NCBI RefSeq assembly: GCF_017562075.2
Contig: NW_024427588.1
Location: 124,001-188,000 of the forward strand
Length of the DNA stretch: 64,000 nt
Reading direction: 5' to 3'
DNA from: Anopheles merus
Taxonomy: Eukaryota; Arthropoda; Insecta; Diptera; Culicidae
The position numbers and the translations under genes were made by a program. Positions 54,807 through 64,000 of the stretch are shown here, in pieces (the stretch's first letter is position 1; each line of letters begins with the position of its first letter). The notes below the pieces were generated by a model. That model saw only the letters and a list, made by a program, of their open reading frames with translations, was not told where the DNA came from and did no database searches.

Positions 54807-54888
54807 CCGAAAGCGCGTTTCGTTTGGTGATGATGTTGTTTGCGTTCCAGCGTGGGATCATGAACACAAAGGCGTCGGTGGAAACGTT

Positions 54889-55456
54889 CTACTTGAGTCC
54901 GAGTGTCTTGATGATCGGTGACTTCGCATTCAAGTTGAGAATCATCCTTTCATCTTGCAGATGCTGGGGCAGATGTTCGAAGATCTGCCTGTTGTTGGTG
55001 GCCCATTTCCGCAAGCAGAATCCACCAGAAGCCAGTAGATCGATGAGTTGCTGACATACTCGTTGACCCTCGGGAATGCTGTTTACGCCAGTCAGCATGT
55101 CGTCCATGTAGAAGTCTCGTCCGAGGATGGTTGCCGCTTCGGGATGGGTGCTAGCTCCGACCTGAGATAGCACTTGCAGGGTTTTGGTGGCCAAATACGG
55201 AGCACATGATGTGCCGTAGGTGACGGTGTTGAGCTGGAACGTCCGTATCGGCTCGTTTGGAGAATTTCGCCACAGGATTCGTTGCAGCAGACGATCGATG
55301 GCAGCTATGTTGATTTACCGGTACATCTTCTCGATGTCTGCTACCAGGGCAAATTTCGACATTATAAACCGCAGTAGAATGGACATCAGGTCGTCTTGGA
55401 TAGTGGGTCCGATCATCAGTGCATCGTTTAAAGATGTTCCGGTGTCTGATACACAC
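54889..55456 (-). pseudogene. BEL-D RT, palm and catalytic box
   Basis: Readable after a stop in the KMYR stretch at 55315: a GTSCAPYLATKTL-like palm segment and the DFYMDDMLTG catalytic box (55110-55085). Separated from the N-terminal RT by a TAA. Confidence 0.75.
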
Positions 55457-57000
55457 GAAGCGTCGAACACTACCCAGAGTTTAGTGGTGGTACTATCTGG
55501 TCGCACGATGCAGTGATTTGGAAGATAGTATGATGGTGATGAAGTTGTAGCATCGCTCTCGGCTACTTCTGTCATGTGCTGAAGTTCTGGGTACTCCTCG
55601 ATGAGCTGTGTGTGCGCTGTCTTCAATGAGGCTTTCGAGGATAGCCGACGTTCCAAGGCAAGGAAGCGGCGTGTGGCTATCCCTTTCGAATCCCCAAGAA
55701 GAGCCAGATTGTCCTCTCGTTTCGGTAGCTGCACGATGAATCGACCGTAGGTGTCTCTGGTGGTGGTGGCTGCGAACTGTTTCTCACAGTTGCTCTCCTT
55801 GACGGATAATGTGCTGGTAACTCGGCATGACTCCAGCTCCCAGAATTTGCTCAGCTGCTCTTCGATGCTAGTACTGCAGACGTGTCCAACGATGGATGAA
55901 TGTGGTAATGGTGTATGAACATTGACTCTACCTGCTATCACCCAACCGAAAGCAGTGTTTTGGAGTGTCACTCTTTCGTGGGATAGCTTGATGAGTCCTT
56001 CCTTAACGACGTCGTAGTACAGCTCTGCGCCGATGATGAGGTCGATCGGGCCAGGACTGTGAAATGAAGGATCGGCCAGCTGAACTTGACGAGGTATCTG
56101 CCAGCTGCTTGTGTTGATACGGCTTGATGGGAGCTCACGAGTGAGCTTGCTGAGTACGTGGAACATTCCGGACGCTGCGTATTCGCTGTTTAAAGAATGG
56201 ATCCTTAACACAGTCGAATGTTGTGACGTCACGGAAACTTCTCCAATTCCTCCGATGCGATGATTCTCTCGCCGTTTCGCCACACCCAGCCGTTGAGTAA
56301 GACGCTCGGTAACGATGTTGAGTTGTGCTCCGGAATCCAGCAAGGTACGTGCTAGATGACATCGTCCGTGATTGTCCTCTACCTGGACCAGCACGGTTTG
56401 CAGCAACACAACACTGTTGTCGATCTGGATGGAACAGTGGGTAAGGGACTGAGGAGGATTGGTAGAACTCGTTGATGGAGCATCCGACGCATCAGTTGCT
56501 TGCGCTGCTTCATGCAGCAACGTATGATGCCGTTGTTGGCAGATCTTGCATCCGCTTGAAGTGCACTGTCGTAAACGATGAGCTGAAGAAAGGCAGTTGA
56601 AGCACAATCCTTTCGACTGCACTAGTTGCTTTCTATCTGCAACACTCATATTGTTCATTATTTCACACCGGAACACTGAATGTTTTGAAACACCGCACAA
56701 TTTGCACTTTTCGTTGTACGCAACACTATTCACAGCACTGGTCGCAGCATGGATGGTTTGCACTCGAGGATTGCTGCGCATGATGTCTCCGGTTCTGGCT
56801 CCGCTGGTTGGCTTGGAGAAAGACTTCAGTACATGACAATGGTTGAGGACGAATTGCACTAAGTCTTTGTACTTTGGGATGGTCGTAGACTTCCGGTGAA
56901 GCTCCCAATGACGCAAGATTGTTGGATCCAGCAGCGAGCTTAGCCTGAACACCAGCAGCGTGCTCCATGCATCTGGTTTCTCGCCTTCCTTTTCGAGCAT
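55315..57000 (-). pseudogene. BEL-D gag C-terminus, protease, RT N-terminus
   Basis: A 561-codon frame: Gag core end, Cys clusters (CKLCGVSKHSVFRC, CFNCLSSAHRLRQC, CKICQQRHH), retropepsin (TLLDSGAQLNIVT, GWVIAGR), then RT start (LWVVFDASCVSDTGTSLNDAL, ALVADIEKMYR), ending in a TAA. It is the best preserved part of BEL-D. Confidence 0.85.
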
Positions 57001-57266
57001 TCGTAGGTTACGCTCGAAATCGTCGACGAGTCGGCTTAGAGAATCTGCACATTCTCTCCTCAGCGGTGATATGCTGAATAACGCCTCAACGGTGGTTTTG
57101 ACGATAAGCTACTTATTCTTGTAGCGCTTGGACAACAGTTTCTAGGCTACGTCTTAGTTTTTGGATGTGATTTCAAACGCGTCGATCGCCGCGCGTGCGT
57201 CCTTTGTCAGCGACGCAGCAAGCTAATGTAGTTTGTCACATTCGGTCAGCTGCTCTGACGAATGTA

Positions 57267-57809
57267 TCAGTGATTGAAACGCGTCACGGAAGGCAGGCCA
57301 GTCGCAAATGTTTCCGTCGAAATGTGGTAGCACGATTTCGGGAAGTCTTGCACGCATCGGAACTGTCGTTGGTTTCTGCTCACCCCGAAAACTGGGTTTG
57401 GTGTTGTAGGCAATGGGATCTGCGATGCCAACTGGTACTCGATGTTTTTGCTTAACTCGAATACCCTGTCGTCAAACACGCTATATCGCTCGATTGCTTC
57501 CTGAGCCTGGTCGTCGCTCACAACGTCCAAGATCGATTCGTACCATTGTTTGTAGTGCAAAGCAAGCACCTTCACTCGGCCTGCTATGGTTTTCAGCGAG
57601 TGAACGTCGGTGCTGTGTTTGACGAACATCTGTTCTAGACGGTCAAGCTGCCACTCCAGGTGAGTGCGTTGACGGTTCAATTTGATGATGCCTGGAACGG
57701 AGCCAAATTCTCTGACGGTGGAACTTTGGCTTCCTTCTATGTTGTTGGCCGCTGGAACCACTTCTTTGACGGTAGAATGGTCAACGGGCATAGTTTCACT
57801 TTCTAACAC
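57267..57809 (-). pseudogene. BEL-D gag N-terminus
   Basis: 180 codons from ATG 57809, helical (NRQRTHLEWQLDRLEQMFVKH), typical of the Pao Gag N-terminus. Frame lost near 57270; 57001-57266 shows Gag-like remnants with stops. Confidence 0.7.
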
Positions 57810-57887
57810 AAACTTAACTTTTCACAAACTTCCCTAAACGCGAACTGTGGATCACTTGCACACTAATCCGGTTTCTGAAGGACCAAA

Positions 57888-57993
57888 TGTTAATGATGAA
57901 GAGGAAGTTTTGAAAATGATGAAGACACGATGTTGTTGCTTTGAACTCTGGAACTTGACTAAATTTATTCAGGAAAAAAAACTTGCTTATATA
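57888..57993 (-). repeat. BEL-D 5' LTR, first part
   Basis: 106 bp matching 48574-48593 plus 52568-52652; broken at a TATA where the mariner relic begins. Confidence 0.82.
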
Positions 57994-58346
57994 GGGTATT
58001 CGAGATAAATTTGATACCTTGCCTTTGGGTTTATATCTCAGGGTTGAGTTGACGTATCGAAATGATTGATATGTCAATCGATTGCTAAAATTTGTGCGAA
58101 CAAGTGTAAAAAAAGTCTAGCTCCGTAAATATGTGGAACCCGTCCGAATTGTACAAGCGTGTAACGTGTGTTGTGATGGTTCGTGCCGGCCATACGAATG
58201 CCGAAATTCGGAAGGCGGCGATGTGTTCGCTGAACACCGTAAAAACAATACGGTGGACAATGGGCGGCCGTACGTTTGGCAGCAGGATGCTGCACCAAAT
58301 TTCTTTCCTATTCCCTCAGAAACTGTCAAATTTATCTCGAACACCC
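57994..58346 (+). mobile_element. mariner/Tc1-type relic, 353 bp
   Basis: Inverted ends GGGTATTCGAGATAAATTTG (57994) and, inverted, CAAATTTATCTCGAACACCC (to 58346). TA lies on the left; the right TA is lost. The interior from 58131 encodes a helix-turn-helix-like N-terminus (MWNPSELYKRV, GHTNAEIRKAA, LNTVKTIR) then, in another frame, RPYVWQQDAAP, the segment around the second catalytic Asp of mariner-type transposases. The middle of the transposase is deleted. It resembles mosquito D37E-type elements (inference). Confidence 0.72.
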
Positions 58347-58929
58347 TCCCCCTGTGCAAAGCGACGGAAGAAATCATGCCCTTTCGCGCATTTTCTCAGG
58401 CCTTCTTTTTCCCTCCTACGGCAAATTTGTCGAGCAGCGTTTCGAGCTACCCGTCCCTGACTCTGCCTCATACCCCTCGCCTGAGGGGGCTGTCGAAGGT
58501 TTAGTTGTGTTGGTGCGTCAGACGGCCAATCGCTGTCAGCCGTCGTCCGTGCTTTTTCGCTCCATAGCGCTATCTCTTTCTCGCGTGTGGTCAATGCTGA
58601 TGAGCTGCTGTGGCGCTTCAAAAAACCGTTTACAAACATTGCGGCGATGAAGTTGCATTTTCTCAAATCAAACCAAAAAAGCGCAATGAGTTCAAACGCT
58701 GCAATGTAAAAATGACTACGGAATCGCTAGCTCACGCTGGAGGGTTTGCTGTGCAACGCACAGAACCTTTATTCGCATTATCACGTTCAGCCCGGCGCTT
58801 GTTTTCCTCAACATACCGTTCCGTCGGCATCTAGAACGCAAGCTGATCGTGCAACCGGCATACTGGAAAGTCTGTGTTGTCTTCCGGAATGTTATGATTC
58901 ATTGGTCAAAGAAAGGAAGGTGTTCATGA

Positions 58930-59216
58930 CAGTGGCGGATTAGGGGAATCGGGGGAAAGATGAGATGAGGCTCCTGTACATGGTAACTGATGACCGGGAG
59001 GAGGGGGTACTGGCACACAGCTGTTGGGAGATTGAACAGCATACTTAAATTGACGGCGGGCGCGGGCTTCGACCATGGGACCCCTACGCTCATCGGTCAC
59101 AGACCCTACAATTATTTCCGGCATGAGGGGGGGGGGGGGCAAATGACTCTCAAGCCACTTGGCCACAACGACCATTTTTCCGGGGTCCTTGTCACTAATA
59201 CTCTGTCCACTTGTAC
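58930..59216. mobile_element. hAT-type MITE in R copy A, right end deleted
   Basis: Starts CAGTGGCGGATTAGG after gttcatga, at the same site as in copy B; the right terminus seen at 62998 is missing here (truncated after ccacttgta). Confidence 0.8.
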
Positions 59217-59291
59217 GGTGTTGATGGTGTTTTTTATTGTGAAAGTGCATCCTTCCCCCTGCATGCAGCGTATGCATCAAGCAGGAGACAG

Positions 59292-59470
59292 TGTAGCAGT
59301 ATGCAAGTTACCCGCTGGATAGGAGCGGTCCCGCGGTACCGCCGTCATTCTTCACATCTGCATGCCCGTCGTGGGTTCTAACCGCATATGAACCGTCTGC
59401 CGTAGCAAGGGGTGACTATCCGGCTACGCGGTACTCAAGTCCTGAAAAGGCCGGCATGATCGCGTAGGCC
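59292..59470 (-). repeat. SINE-like unit in R copy A
   Basis: The minus strand reads tagccggatagtcacc and ggttagaacccacgac, resembling box A and box B of a tRNA-derived promoter (box B differs from GGTTCGANNCC by one base). A similar unit lies in copy B. Similar motifs are common in Anopheles genomes as I recall; not verified. Confidence 0.45.
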
Positions 59471-59760
59471 ATTACGCCAATAATAATAATTATTATAATA
59501 ATAAGAAGAAGAAGAACTTAGCATAGCAGTCCACACTCGGGGAAGGTTTTTGTTTTGACATTGGTGCTGCCGGGTCAACCGCTGTGGCGCGACAAATGCA
59601 CGGAATGCAATCGACCAAAACATGAACCTACCGAGCCGAAGGCAGTGCCGGTCGCTCGGCGTCATGATACCGACTCCAAGCCAACAAGCCGCCAGATTCT
59701 GGACGGACAGGTGGAGCAGCTTACGCGCACCGTAATAAACCAAACCAGAATTCTCTTTTA

Positions 59761-60881
59761 TATGGACTCAATTCAAAATGTTGTTTCCACTGCGGCCGCT
59801 AGCTGAATTGGAAAGAAATGTGCTACATATCACACGCACGTTTGCTTCGATCGTAGCGGTAATCGATCGGGCAGCGTACAGTGCGTTTTCTGAGAATGCA
59901 TGGAGTGTGTAGACGCAGCCGGTGACAATGCACGCATCAGAATCAAACAGTTTTGGGGTTCCCGCACGCACACACACACACGCGCACGCACGCATGCACG
60001 CGCGTACGCGAGAACGCTCCCCCGAACGCGCATACACGCACGATCGATTTCCGCTACCTTATCGGAAGAATTACTGGCTTATCTTGTAGCGCATCCTCAT
60101 GCAAAGCACCGGGAGGGGAGGGGGATCGCGGCATGATAGAGTGGACGGTCACTTTCCCCGCGTTGTGTGTGTGTCGCGACCCGAAAACTCGAGACAGATT
60201 TTAACACATTGAACAATATTTTATTGCCACTATACATCGTGCTACATGATGCTTAGAAGGTCGTTCAAGCATCAAACATGTTCAAATAAAAAAATATTAG
60301 ATTAGTGTTAGACGTTCTCGTACGCTTGTTTGAAATTGGCTTCTTCACCCTCGATTGGCACGGGCATTAAATGGCCTCATCAGCAGCGGCACGAAATAAA
60401 ATAAACCATCCATACACCGATAATACTTTAAATCCCAAAATGAACCAGCTTCTCCCGCATCGTCAAGGTCACACACAATAAATAAATGCTAACACCCACC
60501 AATTACAATACACAACCGCAATACACATATATGAATCAACGCATACACCACAACACCCAATCAGCTGGCGGCGGAAGGCACGGGCTGAAGCGCAAGTAAG
60601 GCAAGGCAAGGTGGGGAAAGGGAGTGAGAGGAAGAGGAGGAAGAATGGGCGCCAAAATTTTTGATTTTTTTTACCGTTTTTTCCTCCGCCGTCTGAAATA
60701 GTTCATCCATTTCTTCAACAGATGGCGCTCGTTCCGCACCTAAAAAGTGCTATAAATACGCTGGCTATCGTAGTTTTGACTGAAGTCTAGCGTATTTTTT
60801 TGCGTATTTTTTGACACAAAACGACGCAAAAAACTACGCAGAAAACTGCTCCAATTTGCGCAGCGGGGTTGCACAGGGGGA
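59761..60881. other. unassigned sequence inside the BEL-D right LTR gap
   Basis: Alternating CA/CG-rich tract at 59963-60010. From 60190 the sequence is AT-rich with AATAAA signals on both strands (for example caatattttattg at 60210 and acaataaataaatgc at 60476), like a transcript 3' end. 60780-60850 has short inverted tacgca / tgcgta motifs. No gene supported. Confidence 0.4.
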
Positions 60882-60944
60882 CGTAGGCAAATTTCCTTGA
60901 AGCGCCCTCTAGCTTACGCTAGGCGTACTAAGAGTGACGCGTTA
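60882..60944 (-). repeat. BEL-D LTR terminal fragment
   Basis: About 63 bp (gtaggcaaattt...gagtgacgcgtta) matching 52762-52823 with two mismatches; the displaced end of the right LTR. Confidence 0.75.
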
Positions 60945-60950
60945 CCATTA

Positions 60951-61302
60951 AGGCCGGGCTACATTGATCGTACTCCGTAGTGTAATTTTGATTTTCACTA
61001 GCGCATCTGGCGGCGGCTGGTGGAAGCTTTTTTTGGTCGTCGGGGGAATGGTCGTGCCGGATCTCAAATTTAAGTGATTTTCCATCGCTTTCCATTGCAA
61101 AAATGGATGCAATGCGTGCAAAACATGTGTATCTACGTTTTACAAAACTTTTCTCCTCCGATTTAAGTGAAAAACATGGAAAAATAACGTATTTTCTGGA
61201 GCAGTCCCAAATTGTTTGGCAAAATGCTTCGGTCAGCCGCCGCCAGATGCGCTAGTGAAAATCGAAATTACACTGCGGAGTACGATCAATGTAGCCCGGC
61301 CT
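60951..61302. mobile_element. Harbinger-type MITE M1 (352 bp)
   Basis: Inverted ends AGGCCGGGCTACATTGATCG and the complement, ~60 bp long; TTA on both sides (60948-60950, 61303-61305). The 3-bp TTA duplication fits PIF/Harbinger. Confidence 0.85.
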
Positions 61303-61317
61303 TTACGCTTGCCGTAA

Positions 61318-61744
61318 AGGCCGGGCTACATTGATCGTACTCCGTAGTGTAATTTTTATTTTCACTAGCGCATCTGGCGACGACCAGCGCAAGCTAGATG
61401 TCGGTATAATTTATGTGTCAAAATTATTCATACTTGGTGTCTCATCAAGTTTCAACCAGGCTACTTGTATGCCGTTTGAAATGTTGATAAACGTCCATAA
61501 ATTGCGACAAAGTAGGCCGTTATTTGTTGTTGTTGGGCAAATCGTCATTCATATAAAGCGCTAGGCAACATTTCTCCGCATCTTCGAATATCTATTCATC
61601 ATTGAGTAAAATTATAGGCTCCTCGACCCAAAACGTTTTTTGACAGATAAATTATACCAGCCTCTAGCTTCAACCCACCGCCGCTAGATGGCGTACGCGT
61701 TCACAAAAATTACACTACGGAGTACGATCAATGTAGCCCGGCCT
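61318..61744. mobile_element. Harbinger-type MITE M2 (427 bp)
   Basis: Same terminal sequence as M1, TAA on both sides (61315-61317, 61745-61747). The inverted repeat continues internally (gcaagctagatgtcggtataa against its inverse near 61660), longer than in M1. Separated from M1 by 15 bp. Confidence 0.85.
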
Positions 61745-61747
61745 TAA

Positions 61748-61961
61748 CACAGGTATTGTAATCGCCTTTAAGAAAATTACATGGAGACAGGGCTGGAGAT
61801 CTAAAGACACGATAATCGACGTCTGCAATGTTATTTTTAGTGGGCGGTGGAGCTATTTCCTGGGCTAGCCGATTGCGCCACATTATCGTCAATGGAAGCA
61901 GAATTCGTGGCGTTGAGCGGAGCGAGCCAGAAAATCTTTTGGCGATTACAGGCGAAAAGAT
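61748..61961. other. unassigned sequence before R copy B
   Basis: 214 bp, no recognised homology in the window and no gene. Confidence 0.4.
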
Positions 61962-62706
61962 CCCACTGTGCAAAGTGACGGAAGAACTCATGACGTTCGG
62001 AGAATTTTCTCATGCCTTCTTCTTCCCTCTTACGGCAAATTTGTCAAGCAGCTCGTCGACCTACCCGTCCCTTGCTACGCCTTATACCCCTCGCCTGAGC
62101 GCGCTGTCCAAAGTTTGGATGTGTTGGTGCGCCAGACGGTCAATCGCTGTCAGCCGTCGTCCATGCTTTTTCCCTCCATAGCGCTATCTCTTTCTCGCAT
62201 GTGGTCAATGCTCTTGAGTTGCTGTGGCGCTTAAAAAAGCTTTTAACAAACATTGCGGTGATGAAGTTGCATTTTCACAAATCAAAGCTAAAAAGCGCAA
62301 TGAGTTCAAACGCTGCAATGTAAAAATCACTAAGGAATCGCTACCTCACGCTGGAGGGTTTGCTGTGCAACGCACAGAACCCTAATTCGCATTAACACGT
62401 TCAGTCCGGCGCTGATTTTCATCAACATTCCGTTCCGCCGGCATCTAGAACGCAAGCTGATTGTGAAACCGGTATACTGGAAAGTTCACTGGCAGTCTCT
62501 GGGGCCTGTCATCGAACTCAACGTGTTAAGCATTAAGCATAACTTTGTTATACTATGCTTTTGCTTTCGTATGGTGTAGATTACACAGATATACTGAGCC
62601 GTCTGCACAAGGGTGTGAGTGTGCGTGTTTGTGCAGCACTTTCGCCAAATGAGTTTTTATCCGGAATGTTATGATCGATCGGTCAAAGAAAGGAAGGTGT
62701 TCATGA

Positions 62707-62998
62707 CAGTGGCGGATTAGGGGAATCGGGGGCCCTAGGCGGAAAGACGAGTTGATGCCCCTGTAAACGGTAGGTGATGACCACGAGGAGGGGGTACTGG
62801 CACACTATACTTAAATTGCCGGCGTGGATGGGGGGTGGTGGCTGGAGGGTGCAAATGTTTCTCGAGCCACGCTGCCTCAACGACCATTTTTCCGGGGTCC
62901 TTGTCGCTAATACTCTGTCCACTTGTACACATACGGTATACTACAGACTAGAGATCTTCGGCGACCGCCTAGTCCGCCTACCGTTAGATCCGCCGCTG
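62707..62998. mobile_element. hAT-type MITE, complete (292 bp)
   Basis: Ends CAGTGGCGGATTAG and, inverted, CAGCGGCGGATCTA; perfect 8-bp duplication GTTCATGA at 62699-62706 and 62999-63006, as expected for hAT. No coding capacity. Confidence 0.9.
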
Positions 62999-63081
62999 GT
63001 TCATGACGGTGTTTTTTTTTTATTGTGAAGGTGCATCCTTCCCCCTGCCTGCAGCGTATGCATCGGGCAGGAGCAGTGTGG

Positions 63082-63262
63082 CAGTTTGCAAGTTGCCCGC
63101 TGGATAGGAGCGGTCCCGTAGCACCGCCATCATTCCGTACATCTTAACAGCATGCCCGTCGTAGGTTCTAACCGCGTATGAACCGTCCGCCGTAGCAAGG
63201 GCTGACTATCCGGCTACGTGGTATTCAAGTTCTGAAAAGGTCTGCACGATCGCGTAGGCCGT
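63082..63262 (-). repeat. SINE-like unit in R copy B
   Basis: Minus-strand tagccggatagtcagcc and ggttagaacctacgac correspond to the unit in copy A. Confidence 0.45.
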
Positions 63263-63520
63263 AATGAAAATAGCAATAATAATAGTAAGAAGAAGAACTT
63301 AGCATAACAGTCCACACCCTTTCCAAATCAGGTTGTCAGCAGAAGAGTTTGACTTGACTTTGTTGCTGCCGGGCTACCGCTGAGGCGCTACAAATCAACG
63401 GAATGCAATCGACCAAAACATGAACCTACCGATCCGAACCCATGTCAAGGTATTGCCGGTCAATCGACATGATACCGACTCCAAACCAACAAGCCACCAG
63501 ATTCTGGACGGACAGGTGCA

Positions 63521-64000
63521 GCACCATACCATCGTACGCAGAGTACGAGTTGTCATCAAGAGAGCTGTCAGAATTCCTTCTGTTTGGCTCCCATTTTGAG
63601 AGCAGACCGATTTGGAAAAGCTAAAATAGGGTAACTGTACCAGTTTTCGGCAGTGTACCTATTTTCGGCAGGGTAGCTAAAAACGTGAAATTCTGTACAA
63701 ATGTGGTAAAAAATTTCACAAAACACAATTTTGTAGTGAAAGTGTAATTATTTGATATTCACATACGAAGCTTCACACCATTTCATTACGTATTTTTTAA
63801 ATATCAAATAAATTGTGCTTTTTTTCGGCAGCTTTGCTGTCAGCCAATGGTTCGGCAGGTTTTGTGATTAAGAGAATCAGATCAGTAAAACAATGAAAAA
63901 GTGGTGAATATTAAAGATTTTATGCTTATTTAATTTATTCTAACTTGTTCGGAATTTTAAAATCACGATAAACAAGTTATTTTTCACTTTAAATGCTGCC
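63521..64000. other. unassigned AT-rich end of window
   Basis: Contains two near-direct repeats tgtaccagttttcggcag / tgtacctattttcggcag (63636-63670) and further ttcggcag motifs at 63824 and 63851. It could be the start of another element; nothing more can be said. Confidence 0.35.

Larger units (their letters stand above)
58350..59760 (+). repeat. dispersed repeat R, long copy A
   Basis: Matches 61962-63520 in the same order: ~375-bp core, a segment with caacgcacagaacc, the hAT piece, the SINE-like piece, a (TAA)n/(GAA)n tract (59479-59518) and an end block with tgcaatcgaccaaaacatga. No protein. Origin unknown; shared insertions suggest one ancestral composite. Confidence 0.82.
48574..60944 (-). 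mobile_element. BEL/Pao retrotransposon BEL-D, decayed, both LTRs interrupted
   Basis: The left LTR starts TGTTAATGATGAAG at 48574, is split by BEL-C after 20 bp, resumes at 52568 and ends at 52830 (GCGTAACA), 283 bp in all. The right LTR starts at 57888 and is interrupted at 57993; its last ~63 bp reappear at 60882-60944. The primer site TTTGGTCCTTCAG follows the 5' LTR on the minus strand (57875-57887). Gag, protease, RT, RNase H and integrase pieces lie between on the minus strand with many stops. No target duplication could be found. Confidence 0.85.
61962..63520 (+). repeat. dispersed repeat R, long copy B
   Basis: Same order of blocks as copy A, with about 170 bp extra at 62485-62660 (or a deletion in A). 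Ends with the block gccaccagattctggacgg. Confidence 0.82.

Noticed and set aside
59435..59743. 102-codon minus-strand frame
   Set aside because: Lies in the trinucleotide tract and repeat R; not conserved in copy B.

Overview
The window looks like heterochromatic insect DNA, most probably from an Anopheles-type mosquito. That is inferred from the mix of element families: BEL/Pao elements with and without an envelope-like gene, Ty3/gypsy elements of the CsRn1 and mdg1/412 types, CR1-like non-LTR elements, mariner/Tc1, hAT and Harbinger-type elements. I find no host gene, tRNA, rRNA or CRISPR. Nearly every kilobase is transposable element, and most of it is nested. || Layout. 1-976: end of a hAT-like element that has split the 5' LTR of a Ty3/gypsy element (977-5580, +, frameshifted). 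5648-13622: full-length BEL/Pao element BEL-1 (minus), 290-bp LTRs, target duplication ACGTG. 13628-14595: unclassified sequence with one copy of a dispersed repeat 'R'. 14596-18496: diverged relative BEL-3 (+), whose leader carries a 1.3-kb terminal-inverted-repeat insertion with two intron-like stretches. 18497-40685: a large nest. A CR1-like non-LTR element (N2, minus) was split by BEL-2 (18679-39624, +, duplication GCCCT). BEL-2 was itself split by a gag-only mdg1/412-like element F (20529-27429), which contains another non-LTR element N1 (21097-22701), and by an apparently intact young BEL element BEL-B (30732-36625, minus, one 1743-codon polyprotein). || 40686-48211: remnant of an LTR element E whose primer site matches the internal part of initiator tRNA-Met. 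It is interrupted by a CsRn1-like gypsy element (41949-46678, minus) and by a Tc1-type inverted-repeat element with internal microsatellites (46939-48211). 48574-60944: decayed BEL-D (minus); its left LTR holds pol-less BEL-C (48594-52562) and its right LTR holds a mariner relic and other repeats. 60951-61744: two neighbouring Harbinger-type MITEs. 58.35-59.76 kb and 61.96-63.52 kb: two long copies of repeat R, sharing one hAT insertion at the same site and a SINE-like unit. || Working parts. Only a few reading frames are intact: the BEL-B polyprotein, the Env-like protein of BEL-2, the Gag of F and the second half of BEL-1 pol. BEL-1 and BEL-2 are damaged at different places and could move only with proteins made elsewhere. 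Insertion order can be read from nesting: BEL-3, then N2, then BEL-2, then F, then N1, a five-level stack. No new defence or metabolic system is visible; the interest lies in the architecture of the elements.
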